Assembly: GCA_958431945.1 (NCBI GenBank)
Contig: CAUASQ010000064.1
Location: 1-9,496 of the forward strand
DNA from: an uncultured Collinsella sp.
Lineage (GTDB): Bacteria > Actinomycetota > Coriobacteriia > Coriobacteriales > Coriobacteriaceae
DNA: 9,496 nt
Reading direction: 5' to 3'
This document shows, piece after piece, positions 1 through 6,786 of the stretch. How positions within the stretch are numbered: position 1 is the stretch's first letter; each line of letters begins with the position of its first letter. The position numbers were made by a program, and so were the translations under genes. The notes under the pieces are model-generated. The model had not been told where the DNA came from. It searched no databases and was given only the letters and a program-made list of their open reading frames with translations.

Positions 1-176
1 AGACCATCATGTATGCCCGCATGATCCTGGTCGTCGCCAACGGCGAGGCCAAGGCTCAGGCCGTGCATGACATGTGCTATGGTCCGGTTACGCCCGCGTG
101 CCCGGCTTCGATCCTGCAGCTGCACACCAACTGCGTTGTCGTTGCCGACGAGGCCGCCCTTTCGCTCTGCGAGTAG
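1..176 (+). CDS. nagB: Glucosamine-6-phosphate deaminase, C-terminal end (partial)
   Basis: Last 57 codons of a gene that begins before the window; the reading frame starts at base 3 and ends at TAG 174-176. NagB converts glucosamine-6-phosphate to fructose-6-phosphate and ammonia in the cytoplasm, feeding amino sugars into glycolysis. What is seen: a segment reading TIMYARMILVVANGEAKAQA, then GPVTPACPASILQLHTN, then VVVADEAALSL. These match the C-terminal part of the NagB family: the hydrophobic strand ending in a Gly/Lys helix, the 'PASILQLH' segment, and the 'D-E-A-A' tail. The short tail after DEAA resembles the compact Gram-positive-type NagB rather than the longer, allosteric E. coli form. 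An intrinsic terminator follows 32 bases after the stop, so nagB ends its transcription unit here. The active site lies upstream of the window and cannot be checked. Confidence 0.88.
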   Translation, partial: TIMYARMILVVANGEAKAQAVHDMCYGPVTPACPASILQLHTNCVVVADEAALSLCE

Positions 177-208
177 CGCGAATCCTACACCTCGACATAG
201 CCTTGCCT

Positions 209-236
209 AAGGCCTCCGCTTTGCGGGGGCCTTTTT
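209..236 (+). terminator. Intrinsic terminator of nagB
   Basis: Arms AAGGCCTCCGC (209-219) and GCGGGGGCCTT (223-233) pair over 11 positions with one G-T wobble and a TTT loop. The run TTTTT at 232-236 directly follows. This is a textbook Rho-independent terminator 32 bases after the nagB stop. Confidence 0.92.
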
Positions 237-624
237 GTTATCCCCCTCCGCCCGCTTGACCAAAATCTTGCCGCAAGCTTGACGAATGCCGGATGCCCAA
301 CAGCTTGATTCATTCCATACCAGATTCTATGCAAAAATGCCACTAAAAGGTCGTAGACGGTAGCGGGTGCTAGGCGAGTTGAATGACATAGCTGAACCTT
401 GTTCATCTGCGTTACACTGCCGCTTAGATGGGACAAGCTGACAAGCTCATTTACCTGCTTAAAGACCGATTAGTCGGGGGATTAATAACAATCGGCCCTC
501 GCTGTACAAAAACTTGCCGCTTGCGTACCAAAAGACAACCTAGAACACAAGGTCGCTCTATTCATAGCGCGGCTTGTATGGTCTTGCGGTTACAGTGTCC
601 ATACGGTCGAGTTGAGGAGCTGGC
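237..624 (+). other. Gene-free upstream region of the large regulator gene
   Basis: About 390 bases without a convincing gene. It is less GC-rich than its flanks. Seen in it: CTTGACC (255-261), CTTGCCG (267-273) and CTTGACG (278-284), spaced 12 and 11 bases, with CTTGATT at 304-310; a near-copy pair AAAATCTTGCCGC (262-274) and AAAAACTTGCCGC (508-520); a small dyad CCGA-TTAG-TCGG (466-477). One weak sigma70-type candidate is TTAATA (482-487), 17 bases, TACAAA (505-510), four of six matches in each box, which would give a leader of about 110 bases. A second weak candidate is TTGATT (305-310), 17 bases, TATGCA (328-333). Neither is strong. The region probably holds the promoter and operator of the regulator. 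Confidence 0.5.
255..284 (+). repeat. Three CTTGnCn heptamers at 11-12-bp spacing, possible operator
   Basis: CTTGACC at 255, CTTGCCG at 267 and CTTGACG at 278 share CTTGnC and lie 12 and 11 bases apart, about one helical turn. SARP regulators are known to bind heptamer direct repeats on this periodicity, and the next gene encodes a protein with a SARP-like DNA-binding domain. The repeats are seen; the operator role is inference, and short repeats of this kind can arise by chance. Confidence 0.3.
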
Positions 625-3624
625 ATGGTAAACAATTTGGGCAGTATGGACGACCTCGAGCTGATGCCGCTGGGCGGTGGCTATATGGTGCGACGCGAAC
701 GCTTGATGAATGAGCTTCTCGCCAAGGGCCGAAAGGCCGGCATCGTGGTTCTTTATGCGCCCGACGGGTTTGGGAAGACCTCGGTGCTGCTGCAGTACAC
801 CCATGAGGTTAAATGCGACCCGACGCGAGGCCCCGTGCGGATTATCGAGGCCGATCGCGCTACTGGGCGCGAGGTGTTTATGCAGCTCGAGGTGGTTACC
901 GAAGAACTCAAAGACAAACCGCACTCCCTTATCGCGATTGATAATGTGCCAAACCTCGATCAGCACGATACCGAAGACCTCATCGACAGGATTCGCGGCC
1001 TGCGCGCTATGGGGGTAGGGGTCTTTATCTCCTGCCGTCCTTCAAATCGTCAACTGATTCATGGGCTGGGCGATTCGGTTAAGATCAATGCGCAGATGCT
1101 CAAGGTGCATGCCTATGAGTATTCGGCGTGGGCATCGGCGTTTTCGATCAGCACATCGCTCGACTTTTATCAGCTCACGCAGGGCGTGCCCGAGCTCGTC
1201 TCGGCATTGCAGACGGGTCTGTATGGCCAAGGCGACGTAGCCGGTCTGCTCGAAAACGAGATTGTCAACGTATATGGCGCGGCACTTGTCGATCTGGCTT
1301 CGCTCGACAATAATGCACTGTTTTGCGTGGCATGTCTCATGATTTTGATGGGCGAGGGCAATATCGCAGAACTCGAGGCTTGTGGGGTGAGGCTGTCGAT
1401 GGTCGACCAGTCCTACTTTGTACGCGACTACCCGATCTTTGGCTTGGACCCCGCCGAGCGGAGTTTTACGTGTCTGGGCACGGAGGATAACGGACGCTTG
1501 CGCTTGCGCAAGTTGGTGGCCGAGGTTCGCCCCGAACTTGTTCCGAGGGCGGCCCGGATTTTGCTTAAGGCGGGTAGATGCGATGTGGCGATGGGCCTGG
1601 CGGACGCCTTTTTGGACCGTGATGCGGTCCTTGAACTTGCTGGGCAGTATGGGGTCGATCTGGCTCTGACGGGGCACGGGGCCGATATCTGCCGAGCAGC
1701 GCTGGGCACGATCGATGCCGAGGATCCGGCTCCAGAGCCAACGCCTGCCGAGGCGCTTGGCGTATATCTGGCAGCGGTCAGCGTGTCCAATACAAAGCTC
1801 GCTCGCTATATGGCATCGGTTATCGAGCGCGGGGGCGAACGGGCGGCCTGCGAAATAGACCCTGTTTCATGGAGGGTGGCCCAGACACTGACGGCTGTTT
1901 GCTATGGGGACAACGGGCTTGGGCTTCCTACGAACCTGGCCGTGCCAGAAATCGAGACATCCCATACCGCACTCGATATGTTGTCTGCGCATATCGAGGT
2001 CAAGCGCTGCCTGACCGAGCGGGGAGATGACGGCGGCGTTCTACAGCAACTCAAAACGAGCAAGGCCTACGACTGCGAGCTCGACATCGCGGGGATTGTT
2101 ATGCGGGCCGATAGCATGCTGGTGGAGCTCTTTGACGGGTCGTTTGCGGGAACCGACGAGCGCGACGACGAGATGACGGTGGTGCGGGAGGCGCTCGACG
2201 TACGTGGGCTTAAGGCGATGGCTATCTGGGTGCGCATGGTGTTGGCGGCACGGCGGCTCCTTTCCGGCCTGCCGGTAACCGACGACGCGGCGTTCAACGA
2301 GCTCGATCGTTTTGCCGTGCGCATGCGCGACAACCAGATTCAGCTGTTTGGCCTGTTGCTAGAAGGCTGGCAGTCGCTGGCAGAGGGACGGCCGGTTAAT
2401 GCAAAGTTCCGTGCGGTCCAAGTGCTCAAACTTGCCGAGGAGTCGATTGCGTACATGCGCGATAATGCGTTACTGCTGGAGCGCGCGGCATATCTGCGTA
2501 ACACCTCGATGGTTTCGGTACGCGAGGAAGCGGAGTTGCTCGATATAAGCCAGACGCAGGTTGGTGGCGCAGAAGCCTGGATGGTGGCGCTGCATTTGGC
2601 CTGTGCGGGCCGAGACAGCGACCTTGCAGCCTGGATGTCCATGAATCGCGCGGGGATTCTAGAGCCATCGTATCGGCTCTTTGCGCGCCTTGCCATGCAT
2701 TGTCTGGGCGAGCCGGCGACCAGGATTCGCAAGAAGCTTCCCGTGCGCGAGCTGTCGCGGTACTCGCTGCGCGACGATTTGGAAGGGGAAGGCGAGCGCC
2801 TGTTCCAGGCCGGTGAGGTTGAAGCCGTTGATACCATTGACCATATCGAGATTCGCATGTTTGGGGCGTTTCGCGCCGAGCGCGACGGGTTTCCCATCAC
2901 GGACAAAATGTGGCGCCGCAAGAAGGCGGCGACACTTGCCGAGCGGCTTGCGCTGGGCATGGATGCGCTCGTCGATCGTGAGACGCTGGCCATGGAGCTG
3001 TGGCCCCATGCCGAGTTCAATAGCGCCCGCAACAACCTGTACTCGACGATATCGCGCTTGCGGTCGGCTTTGGGACCGACGCCGGATGGCAAATCGTGTG
3101 TGCTCATCCAAAATGAATGCATCGGACTCAACGGCGACTACGTCAAGACCGATGTACGGCTGTTTGACCAGATAAGCCGCGAGGTTTTGGGAAATCGCAC
3201 GGGTGCGCGCGGGCCCCATTTAGTTGAGCTGTGCCTTAAGATTGAGCAGCTTTATGCCGGCCCGTTGTATGTTCCCAATGGCTGTAACCCCACCTACTTT
3301 TTGCGTATGCGACGCATTATGCAGTCAAAGTACATCGATTGCATGATTAAGGGAGCAAATGCCGCTCTAGAAGAAAACGACCTGCAGTCGGCGATTTGGC
3401 TGGCGGAGTCGGGGCTTCGGCAGGAAACAGCGCGTGAGGATATGGTGCGCTGCGCCATGCGCGTCTACAGTGCGGCGGGGCGGCGGCGCGATATCGTCGA
3501 GCTATACAGCGGTCATATGCACCACCTGAGGGAGCAGGTCAATGGCGTTCCCGAGCCCGAGACGCGGCGTCTATACGAGCGCTTGGTGGAGGGGCGGCTC
3601 AATCGCGTGCTGGTCGAGCGATAA
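625..3624 (+). CDS. Large STAND-ATPase regulator with C-terminal SARP-like winged helix and BTAD domain
   Basis: A 999-residue cytoplasmic protein, probably an ATP-dependent transcription activator. The N-terminus is a MalT-like STAND ATPase: Walker A at residues 45-52 (APDGFGKT), a Walker B-like strand SLIAIDN at 101-107 and a sensor-like strand VFISCRPS at 133-140. Residues of about 300-720 look helical and repeat-like, as in the sensor arm of MalT-type proteins. From about residue 741 (IEIRMFGAF) comes an OmpR/SARP-like winged helix, with KMWRRKKAATL at 761-771 and the typical recognition segment SARNNLYSTISRLRSALG at 800-817. A BTAD helical domain fills about 843-990. The start at 625 is chosen because GAGGAG (614-619) lies five bases upstream. 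SARP proteins such as AfsR carry winged helix and BTAD at the N-terminus, so the order here is reversed. The gene stands alone and its effector and targets are unknown. The domain calls are fairly sure, the regulatory role is likely. Confidence 0.85.
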   Translation: MVNNLGSMDDLELMPLGGGYMVRRERLMNELLAKGRKAGIVVLYAPDGFGKTSVLLQYTHEVKCDPTRGPVRIIEADRATGREVFMQLEVVTEELKDKPHSLIAIDNVPNLDQHDTEDLIDRIRGLRAMGVGVFISCRPSNRQLIHGLGDSVKINAQMLKVHAYEYSAWASAFSISTSLDFYQLTQGVPELVSALQTGLYGQGDVAGLLENEIVNVYGAALVDLASLDNNALFCVACLMILMGEGNIAELEACGVRLSMVDQSYFVRDYPIFGLDPAERSFTCLGTEDNGRLRLRKLVAEVRPELVPRAARILLKAGRCDVAMGLADAFLDRDAVLELAGQYGVDLALTGHGADICRAALGTIDAEDPAPEPTPAEALGVYLAAVSVSNTKLARYMASVIERGGERAACEIDPVSWRVAQTLTAVCYGDNGLGLPTNLAVPEIETSHTALDMLSAHIEVKRCLTERGDDGGVLQQLKTSKAYDCELDIAGIVMRADSMLVELFDGSFAGTDERDDEMTVVREALDVRGLKAMAIWVRMVLAARRLLSGLPVTDDAAFNELDRFAVRMRDNQIQLFGLLLEGWQSLAEGRPVNAKFRAVQVLKLAEESIAYMRDNALLLERAAYLRNTSMVSVREEAELLDISQTQVGGAEAWMVALHLACAGRDSDLAAWMSMNRAGILEPSYRLFARLAMHCLGEPATRIRKKLPVRELSRYSLRDDLEGEGERLFQAGEVEAVDTIDHIEIRMFGAFRAERDGFPITDKMWRRKKAATLAERLALGMDALVDRETLAMELWPHAEFNSARNNLYSTISRLRSALGPTPDGKSCVLIQNECIGLNGDYVKTDVRLFDQISREVLGNRTGARGPHLVELCLKIEQLYAGPLYVPNGCNPTYFLRMRRIMQSKYIDCMIKGANAALEENDLQSAIWLAESGLRQETAREDMVRCAMRVYSAAGRRRDIVELYSGHMHHLREQVNGVPEPETRRLYERLVEGRLNRVLVER

Positions 3625-3656
3625 AAAACGGGTGCCCGAAGTACTCGGGCACCCGT
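3623..3656 (-). terminator. Intrinsic terminator of yhbY, shared with the convergent regulator gene
   Basis: Perfect 12-bp stem ACGGGTGCCCGA (3628-3639) and TCGGGCACCCGT (3645-3656) with loop AGTAC. The A-run at 3623-3628 gives a U-run on the minus strand, making a strong terminator for yhbY. On the plus strand the hairpin begins four bases after the regulator stop but has no U-run, so it may only protect or weakly terminate that transcript. Confidence 0.9.
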
Positions 3657-3693
3657 AAGCTTGCTATATGTTGGCTCGCCGGATCATTGGCTC

Positions 3694-3993
3694 TTAGACG
3701 AGCTTGATCTTCTCGATATCCTTGCGCGAGGACTCGCGATACAGCGAGAACTTGCGGCCGATGACCTGGACGACCTCGGCGTGGCAACGCTCAGCGAGCT
3801 CTTCGGCGGCCTCGCGGGCGGAAAGACTGGAGCCATCGAGCACGGAGCACTTAACGAGTTCGTGCTTCTCCAGGTAGGCGACCGTCTGCTCGACGGTGCC
3901 CTCGTTGACATCGGACTTACCGATGATGATGGCGGGGTTGAGGTGATGGGCCATGCTGCGAAGCTGCTTGACCTGGGCTCCTGTCAGTGCCAT
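3694..3993 (-). CDS. yhbY: YhbY-type RNA-binding protein (CRM domain), ribosome assembly
   Basis: A 99-residue protein consisting of a single CRS1-YhbY (CRM) domain, the usual length for this family. Seen: LTGAQVKQLRSMAHHLNPAI at residues 3-22, the GK turn of IIIGKSDVNEG (the family's GxxG-like RNA-contact loop is here GKSD), HELVKC near 44-49, and the C-terminal signature VVQVIGRKFSLYRES near 74-88. YhbY homologues bind pre-50S ribosomal particles and assist large-subunit assembly; that role is carried over from the family. The ATG at 3993 gives a start right at the conserved LTGxQ segment. The ribosome binding site is poor (a purine stretch GAAAGCGAG about five bases upstream). It lies 158 bases after the methyltransferase gene on the same strand, with a GC-rich hairpin in between, and ends in a strong terminator. 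Confidence 0.92.
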   Translation of the reverse strand: MALTGAQVKQLRSMAHHLNPAIIIGKSDVNEGTVEQTVAYLEKHELVKCSVLDGSSLSAREAAEELAERCHAEVVQVIGRKFSLYRESSRKDIEKIKLV

Positions 3994-4019
3994 GGGTTCT
4001 CGCTTTCTATGTATGGGGC

Positions 4020-4034
4020 GCCCCGCGACGGGGC
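4020..4034. repeat. Small GC-rich hairpin in the yhbY leader
   Basis: GCCCCG (4020-4025) and CGGGGC (4029-4034) pair perfectly around a CGA loop, between the methyltransferase stop and the yhbY start. There is no U-run on either side, so it is not a convincing terminator. It would sit about 25 bases upstream of the yhbY start codon in the leader RNA. Confidence 0.5.
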
Positions 4035-4151
4035 CTTAATCTACGTGAGCTGTCCCACGATAGCGCAGGAACGGCGCGGTGTGGAGCGCGTTTGCCCAGT
4101 TCAAAAAGAATGCGGATGCCGAGTGAGTGGGCGGTGCGGGCTGCGAACAGG

Positions 4152-5039
4152 CTATGAGCTGGGCGCAGAGACCGGTTCCCATGCAATAAACGCCCAGCGA
4201 ACCTTACGGATATGGTCGAGCATATAGCGCCCCTGCGGCACGCCCTTGGAGCCCGGCTCGCCGGCATGGGGGTTTTCGATCATGTGCTGAGCGATATAGT
4301 CGCGCAGGCGGTCGATCTTATCCTCGTTGCCATGCTCGAGCATACGGGAAAAATCCGCCACGCCTGCCTCAAGGCTATCGAAGGTATCGCGACGAGGCGA
4401 TTCAAAGTATGTAACCTGCGGCAACGCACCCATCTGAATGAGGATGTTGAAGGCGTACACAAAGCCATTGCTGCAGGTAACCGAGGCGCCGATAGCGTTC
4501 ATCAAGTGCAGATCATAGCGCGGGCTGGAGTTGGCGACCATCGTGACAGCACAACGCCGACGAGCCGTGCGGTCGAGCTTGGCAAGCGCATCTTTTAGAT
4601 TGGTCGTCGTAACCGACCGACTGGCAAAGGCAACATCCACCGCTTTCGCGATCGGTCCAACCAAATCCCAATCATCATCCCAAGCAAGCTCAAGCGGCGT
4701 AATGCGATCCTCGAGCCCATAGTACTCAATGCCAGCATCAAGCGTGCCCAACATGGCAGGGGAAAAGTCAGCAGCAATCACAAGATGCCCAGCCTGAGCA
4801 AGCGGAATAGCAATCGACCCAGCCCCGCACCCCATATCAAGCACCGATTCACCAGGCTCAAGAGCCAGCAATTTCATAAAATCCCGGGCATACGGAGCAG
4901 TCTCAAGCGGCCGAAAATGCCGAGCCCGCTTATCCCACTCAAAAGAATCATCAGCCCGCCGCCGATCAGCTTGCAGCCGCATCCATTCGCCATTCCAATC
5001 CGCAGAAAGCAGCTCAGATTGAATTACACCATCAGCCAC
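4152..5039 (-). CDS. Class I SAM-dependent methyltransferase, substrate unknown
   Basis: A 295-residue soluble protein with a Rossmann-type methyltransferase core. Motif I is ESVLDMGCGAGSIAIPLA at residues 64-81 (D68, G70, G72 and G74 form the SAM pocket). Motif II is IAADFSPAML at 88-97, where D91 would bind the ribose. A following strand, DVAFASRS (135-142), fits motif IV. The N-terminal segment NGEWMRLQADRRRADDSFEWDKRARHF, spread over 16-42, is rich in Arg and Trp and resembles the helical lid seen in a group of anaerobe methyltransferases of unassigned function. No methyl acceptor can be named. The start is GTG at 5039, supported by GAGGGGGA (5046-5053) six bases upstream; an ATG seven bases before it is out of frame and soon stopped. 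An intrinsic terminator lies immediately upstream on the same strand, so its promoter arrangement is unusual. Confidence 0.85.
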   Translation of the reverse strand: MADGVIQSELLSADWNGEWMRLQADRRRADDSFEWDKRARHFRPLETAPYARDFMKLLALEPGESVLDMGCGAGSIAIPLAQAGHLVIAADFSPAMLGTLDAGIEYYGLEDRITPLELAWDDDWDLVGPIAKAVDVAFASRSVTTTNLKDALAKLDRTARRRCAVTMVANSSPRYDLHLMNAIGASVTCSNGFVYAFNILIQMGALPQVTYFESPRRDTFDSLEAGVADFSRMLEHGNEDKIDRLRDYIAQHMIENPHAGEPGSKGVPQGRYMLDHIRKVRWAFIAWEPVSAPSS

Positions 5040-5045
5040 GGGCCA

Positions 5046-5053
5046 TCCCCCTC
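5046..5053 (-). promoter_or_regulatory. Ribosome binding site fixing the GTG start of the methyltransferase
   Basis: On the minus strand GAGGGGGA is followed by six bases (TGGCCC) and then GTG. Only this codon has a good ribosome binding site at proper distance and the right frame. Confidence 0.7.
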
Positions 5054-5058
5054 ACAAC

Positions 5059-5090
5059 AAAAAAGCGGCTCCTCCCAAAAGAAGAGCCGC
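5059..5090 (-). terminator. Intrinsic terminator between UPF0210 gene and methyltransferase gene
   Basis: On the minus strand, GCGGCTC (5090-5084) and GAGCCGC (5071-5065) form a 7-bp stem with a 12-base loop, followed by TTTTTT (5064-5059). It would end transcription coming from the UPF0210 gene. It also sits only some 20 bases before the methyltransferase start codon, so it could act as an attenuator for that gene. Confidence 0.8.
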
Positions 5091-5206
5091 AACAAGCATA
5101 TATCAGAAAAAGAACTGTTCCAACGCCAAACCGCCGCACCAGCCAAGTGGTGCAGGAGCGAAGCAACTGCAACCGGGATAGAACCCAACTGAGGCCCCGT
5201 TGTGCG
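5091..5206 (-). other. Non-coding stretch with small dyads
   Basis: Lies between the inverted-repeat element and the terminator. It holds a perfect 6-bp hairpin GCACCA (5136-5141)/TGGTGC (5148-5153) with a 6-base loop. The short reading frames crossing it have no ribosome binding site or family likeness. I looked for a T-box or SAM riboswitch signature because a methyltransferase gene follows and found neither. Confidence 0.4.
5095..5123 (-). promoter_or_regulatory. Candidate promoter of the methyltransferase gene
   Basis: Minus strand: TTGGAA (5123-5118), 17-base spacer, TATGCT (5100-5095), four of six matches in each box. Transcription would begin near 5088-5090, inside the upstream arm of the terminator stem, so RNA started here could not form the complete hairpin. 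Boxes are weak; this is a suggestion. Confidence 0.3.
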
Positions 5207-5340
5207 GGAGCCCCGGGGAGGGCAAATATATAAGGTCGATCGCGAGTTCCGCACGAGCCGGAGAGCACTTAATGTGCTCTCCGTGCGAGCCAGGACTGTC
5301 CGAGCAGGCGACCTTATATATTTGCCCTCCCCGGGGCTCC
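5207..5340. repeat. 134-bp palindromic element with perfect 32-bp terminal inverted repeats
   Basis: The left arm (5207-5238) begins GGAGCCCCGGGGAGGG and continues into CAAATATATAAGGTCG; the right arm (5309-5340) is its exact reverse complement over all 32 bases. The 70-base centre holds a second hairpin: GGAGAGCAC (5260-5268) and GTGCTCTCC (5274-5282) with a TTAAT loop, extended by CGCAC (5250-5254)/GTGCG (5283-5287) across a 5-base bulge. The element starts 17 bases after the UPF0210 stop. It has no coding capacity and no U-run, so it is not an ordinary terminator. No clear target-site duplication is visible. It may be a MITE-like or REP-like intergenic element; whether it is repeated in the genome cannot be seen from one copy. 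Confidence 0.85.
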
Positions 5341-5357
5341 TCGCCAGTCCCCCTCAG

Positions 5358-6722
5358 CTAGTTCTTCAGCGAGTTCAGCGGCGCCGGGAAGCGTCCACCG
5401 CGATGGGCAAGCACGGTGCCGGCGTTGGGGTTCACCGGCATGATGGGCGCACGGCCGAACAGGCCGCCGTACTCGACGCAGTCGCCCACGCCCTTGCCGA
5501 TGGCGGGAATCACGCGGACGGCCGTGGTCTTGTTGTTGATGACGCCGATGGCCATCTCGTCGGCGATGATGCCGGCGATGGTCTCGACCGGGGTGTCGCC
5601 GGGGATGGCGATCATGTCCAGGCCAACGGAGCACACGCAAGTCATGGCCTCGAGCTTCTCGAGCGAAAGCGCGCCGGCCTCGACGGCGGCGATCATGCCG
5701 GCGTCCTCGGACACGGGGATGAAAGCGCCGGAGAGACCGCCCACGCTGGAGCTGGCCATAACGCCGCCCTTCTTGACGGCATCGTTGAGCATGGCGAGTG
5801 CGCAGGTCGTGCCCGGGCCACCGCAGGTGCCAACACCGATGATCTCGAGGATGCGGGCAACGGAATCGCCGATGGCAGGCGTAGGCGCCAGCGACAGGTC
5901 GACGATGCCCTTCTCGACACCCAGGCGACGGGCGGCCTCGCGGCTCATGAGCTCACCGGCACGGGTGATCTTAAAGGCGGTCTGCTTAATCTTCTCGGCG
6001 ACCTCCATCATCGATGCGGAATCGGGCAGCGTCTCCAGGGCTGCGGCCATAACGCCGGGGCCCGAGACGCCTACGTTGATGACGGCGTCGGCCTCGCCAC
6101 CGCCGTGGACGGCGCCCGCCATAAACGGGGAGTCCTCGACCATGTTGGCAAAGCAGACAAACTTGGAAGCGCCGACGGAATCCTGGTCGGCCGTGAGTTT
6201 AGCGGCATCGATGATGGTCTGGGCGGCCATGAGCACGGCATCCATGTTGATACCGGCGCGCAGGCTGGCGACGTTGACGCTGGAGCAGACGCGGCTCGTG
6301 GTGGCGAGCGCCTGGGGGATGGACTGGATGACGCGGCGGTCGGCGTCGCCGATGCCCTTCTGGACGAGCGCGGAGAAGCCGCCCAGGTAATCGATGCCGA
6401 GCGTCTCGGCCGCGCGGTCGAGGGCGTGCGCGATGGGGGTGAGGTCCTCATCCTTGCAGCACGCGGCGATCTGGGCCACCGGGGTGACGGAAACGCGCTT
6501 GTTGACGATGGGGATACCGTACTCGCGCTCGAGGTTCTCGGCGGTCTCGACCAGATGCTCAGCCGTGTGCGTCACGTGGTCGTAGATCTTCGTGCACATG
6601 CGGTCGAGGTTCTCGTCACCGCAACCCATGAGCGAAACACCCATGGTGATGGTCCTGATGTCGAGGTTCTGCTCCTCAACCATGCCGCGGGTTTCCGCGA
6701 TTTCTGCGGGCGTGATCGCCAT
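5358..6722 (-). CDS. UPF0210 (DUF711, 'PFL family') conserved protein of unknown function
   Basis: A 454-residue protein, the usual length for UPF0210. Signatures seen: [12 protein letters not shown] at residues 20-31, [13 protein letters not shown] at 69-81, [10 protein letters not shown] at 114-123, [10 protein letters not shown] at 144-153, [10 protein letters not shown] at 205-214, [19 protein letters not shown] at 275-293, [14 protein letters not shown] at 327-340, IAIPGDT at 361-367 and the terminal [14 protein letters not shown]. The fold is said to resemble pyruvate formate-lyase, but there is no C-terminal glycyl-radical motif, and the biochemical role is not known. The start is taken at ATG 6722 because AGGAG (6730-6734) lies seven bases upstream and the family begins here; a further upstream in-frame ATG at 6779 would run through the promoter region and is rejected. 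In many Firmicutes an ACT-domain protein (UPF0237) is encoded just upstream; here that place is taken by metH. Confidence 0.93.
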   Translation of the reverse strand: MAITPAEIAETRGMVEEQNLDIRTITMGVSLMGCGDENLDRMCTKIYDHVTHTAEHLVETAENLEREYGIPIVNKRVSVTPVAQIAACCKDEDLTPIAHALDRAAETLGIDYLGGFSALVQKGIGDADRRVIQSIPQALATTSRVCSSVNVASLRAGINMDAVLMAAQTIIDAAKLTADQDSVGASKFVCFANMVEDSPFMAGAVHGGGEADAVINVGVSGPGVMAAALETLPDSASMMEVAEKIKQTAFKITRAGELMSREAARRLGVEKGIVDLSLAPTPAIGDSVARILEIIGVGTCGGPGTTCALAMLNDAVKKGGVMASSSVGGLSGAFIPVSEDAGMIAAVEAGALSLEKLEAMTCVCSVGLDMIAIPGDTPVETIAGIIADEMAIGVINNKTTAVRVIPAIGKGVGDCVEYGGLFGRAPIMPVNPNAGTVLAHRGGRFPAPLNSLKN

Positions 6723-6729
6723 CCTTGCG

Positions 6730-6734
6730 CTCCT
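6730..6734 (-). promoter_or_regulatory. Ribosome binding site deciding the UPF0210 start
   Basis: AGGAG on the minus strand, seven bases before ATG 6722. The alternative start at 6779 lies in the hairpin loop region and has no comparable site. Confidence 0.75.
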
Positions 6735-6757
6735 ATCTGCCAAAACGAGCATAGTCT

Positions 6758-6786
6758 TATCTATTCTAACGTGCCGCACGTGCCAA
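6758..6786 (-). promoter_or_regulatory. Candidate sigma70 promoter of the UPF0210 gene
   Basis: Minus strand: TTGGCA (6786-6781, five of six), 17-base spacer, TAGATA (6763-6758, three of six). Transcription would start near 6751, giving a leader of about 30 bases. The -35 box lies in the loop, and one arm of the inverted repeat fills most of the spacer, of the neighbouring dyad. Confidence 0.4.

Noticed and set aside
428..631. 67-codon plus-strand reading frame ending in the start codon region of the regulator (ATGGTAA overlap).
   Set aside because: The overlap looks like translational coupling, but there is no ribosome binding site, the product has an unstructured basic composition with no family likeness, and the frame is short enough to be chance.
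2340..3131. 263-codon minus-strand frame inside the regulator gene.
   Set aside because: Ser/Arg-rich shadow of the conserved winged-helix coding region; no independent support.
3661..4227. 188-codon plus-strand reading frame across yhbY.
   Set aside because: yhbY on the other strand shows clear CRM-domain signatures; this frame is its shadow in GC-rich DNA.
5091..5206. Possible T-box or SAM riboswitch before the methyltransferase; also a tRNA T-arm-like GGGTTCTATCCC on the minus strand.
   Set aside because: No T-box core sequence and no SAM-riboswitch core were found, and no D-arm or anticodon arm accompanies the T-arm-like string.
5024..5268. Two overlapping minus-strand frames of 76 and 78 codons in the inverted-repeat element, as a possible leader peptide or small protein.
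   Set aside because: Their starts lie in or near the palindrome arms, they lack ribosome binding sites, run through the terminator and overlap the methyltransferase start.
5416..6390. 324-codon plus-strand reading frame antisense to the UPF0210 gene.
   Set aside because: It is the low-complexity (Ala/Ser/Pro/Met) complement of a well-conserved gene; no ribosome binding site and no domain.
6723..6779. Upstream extension of the UPF0210 protein by 19 residues to ATG 6779.
   Set aside because: The extension lies in the promoter/hairpin region, has no ribosome binding site and is absent from the family; ATG 6722 has AGGAG at good distance.
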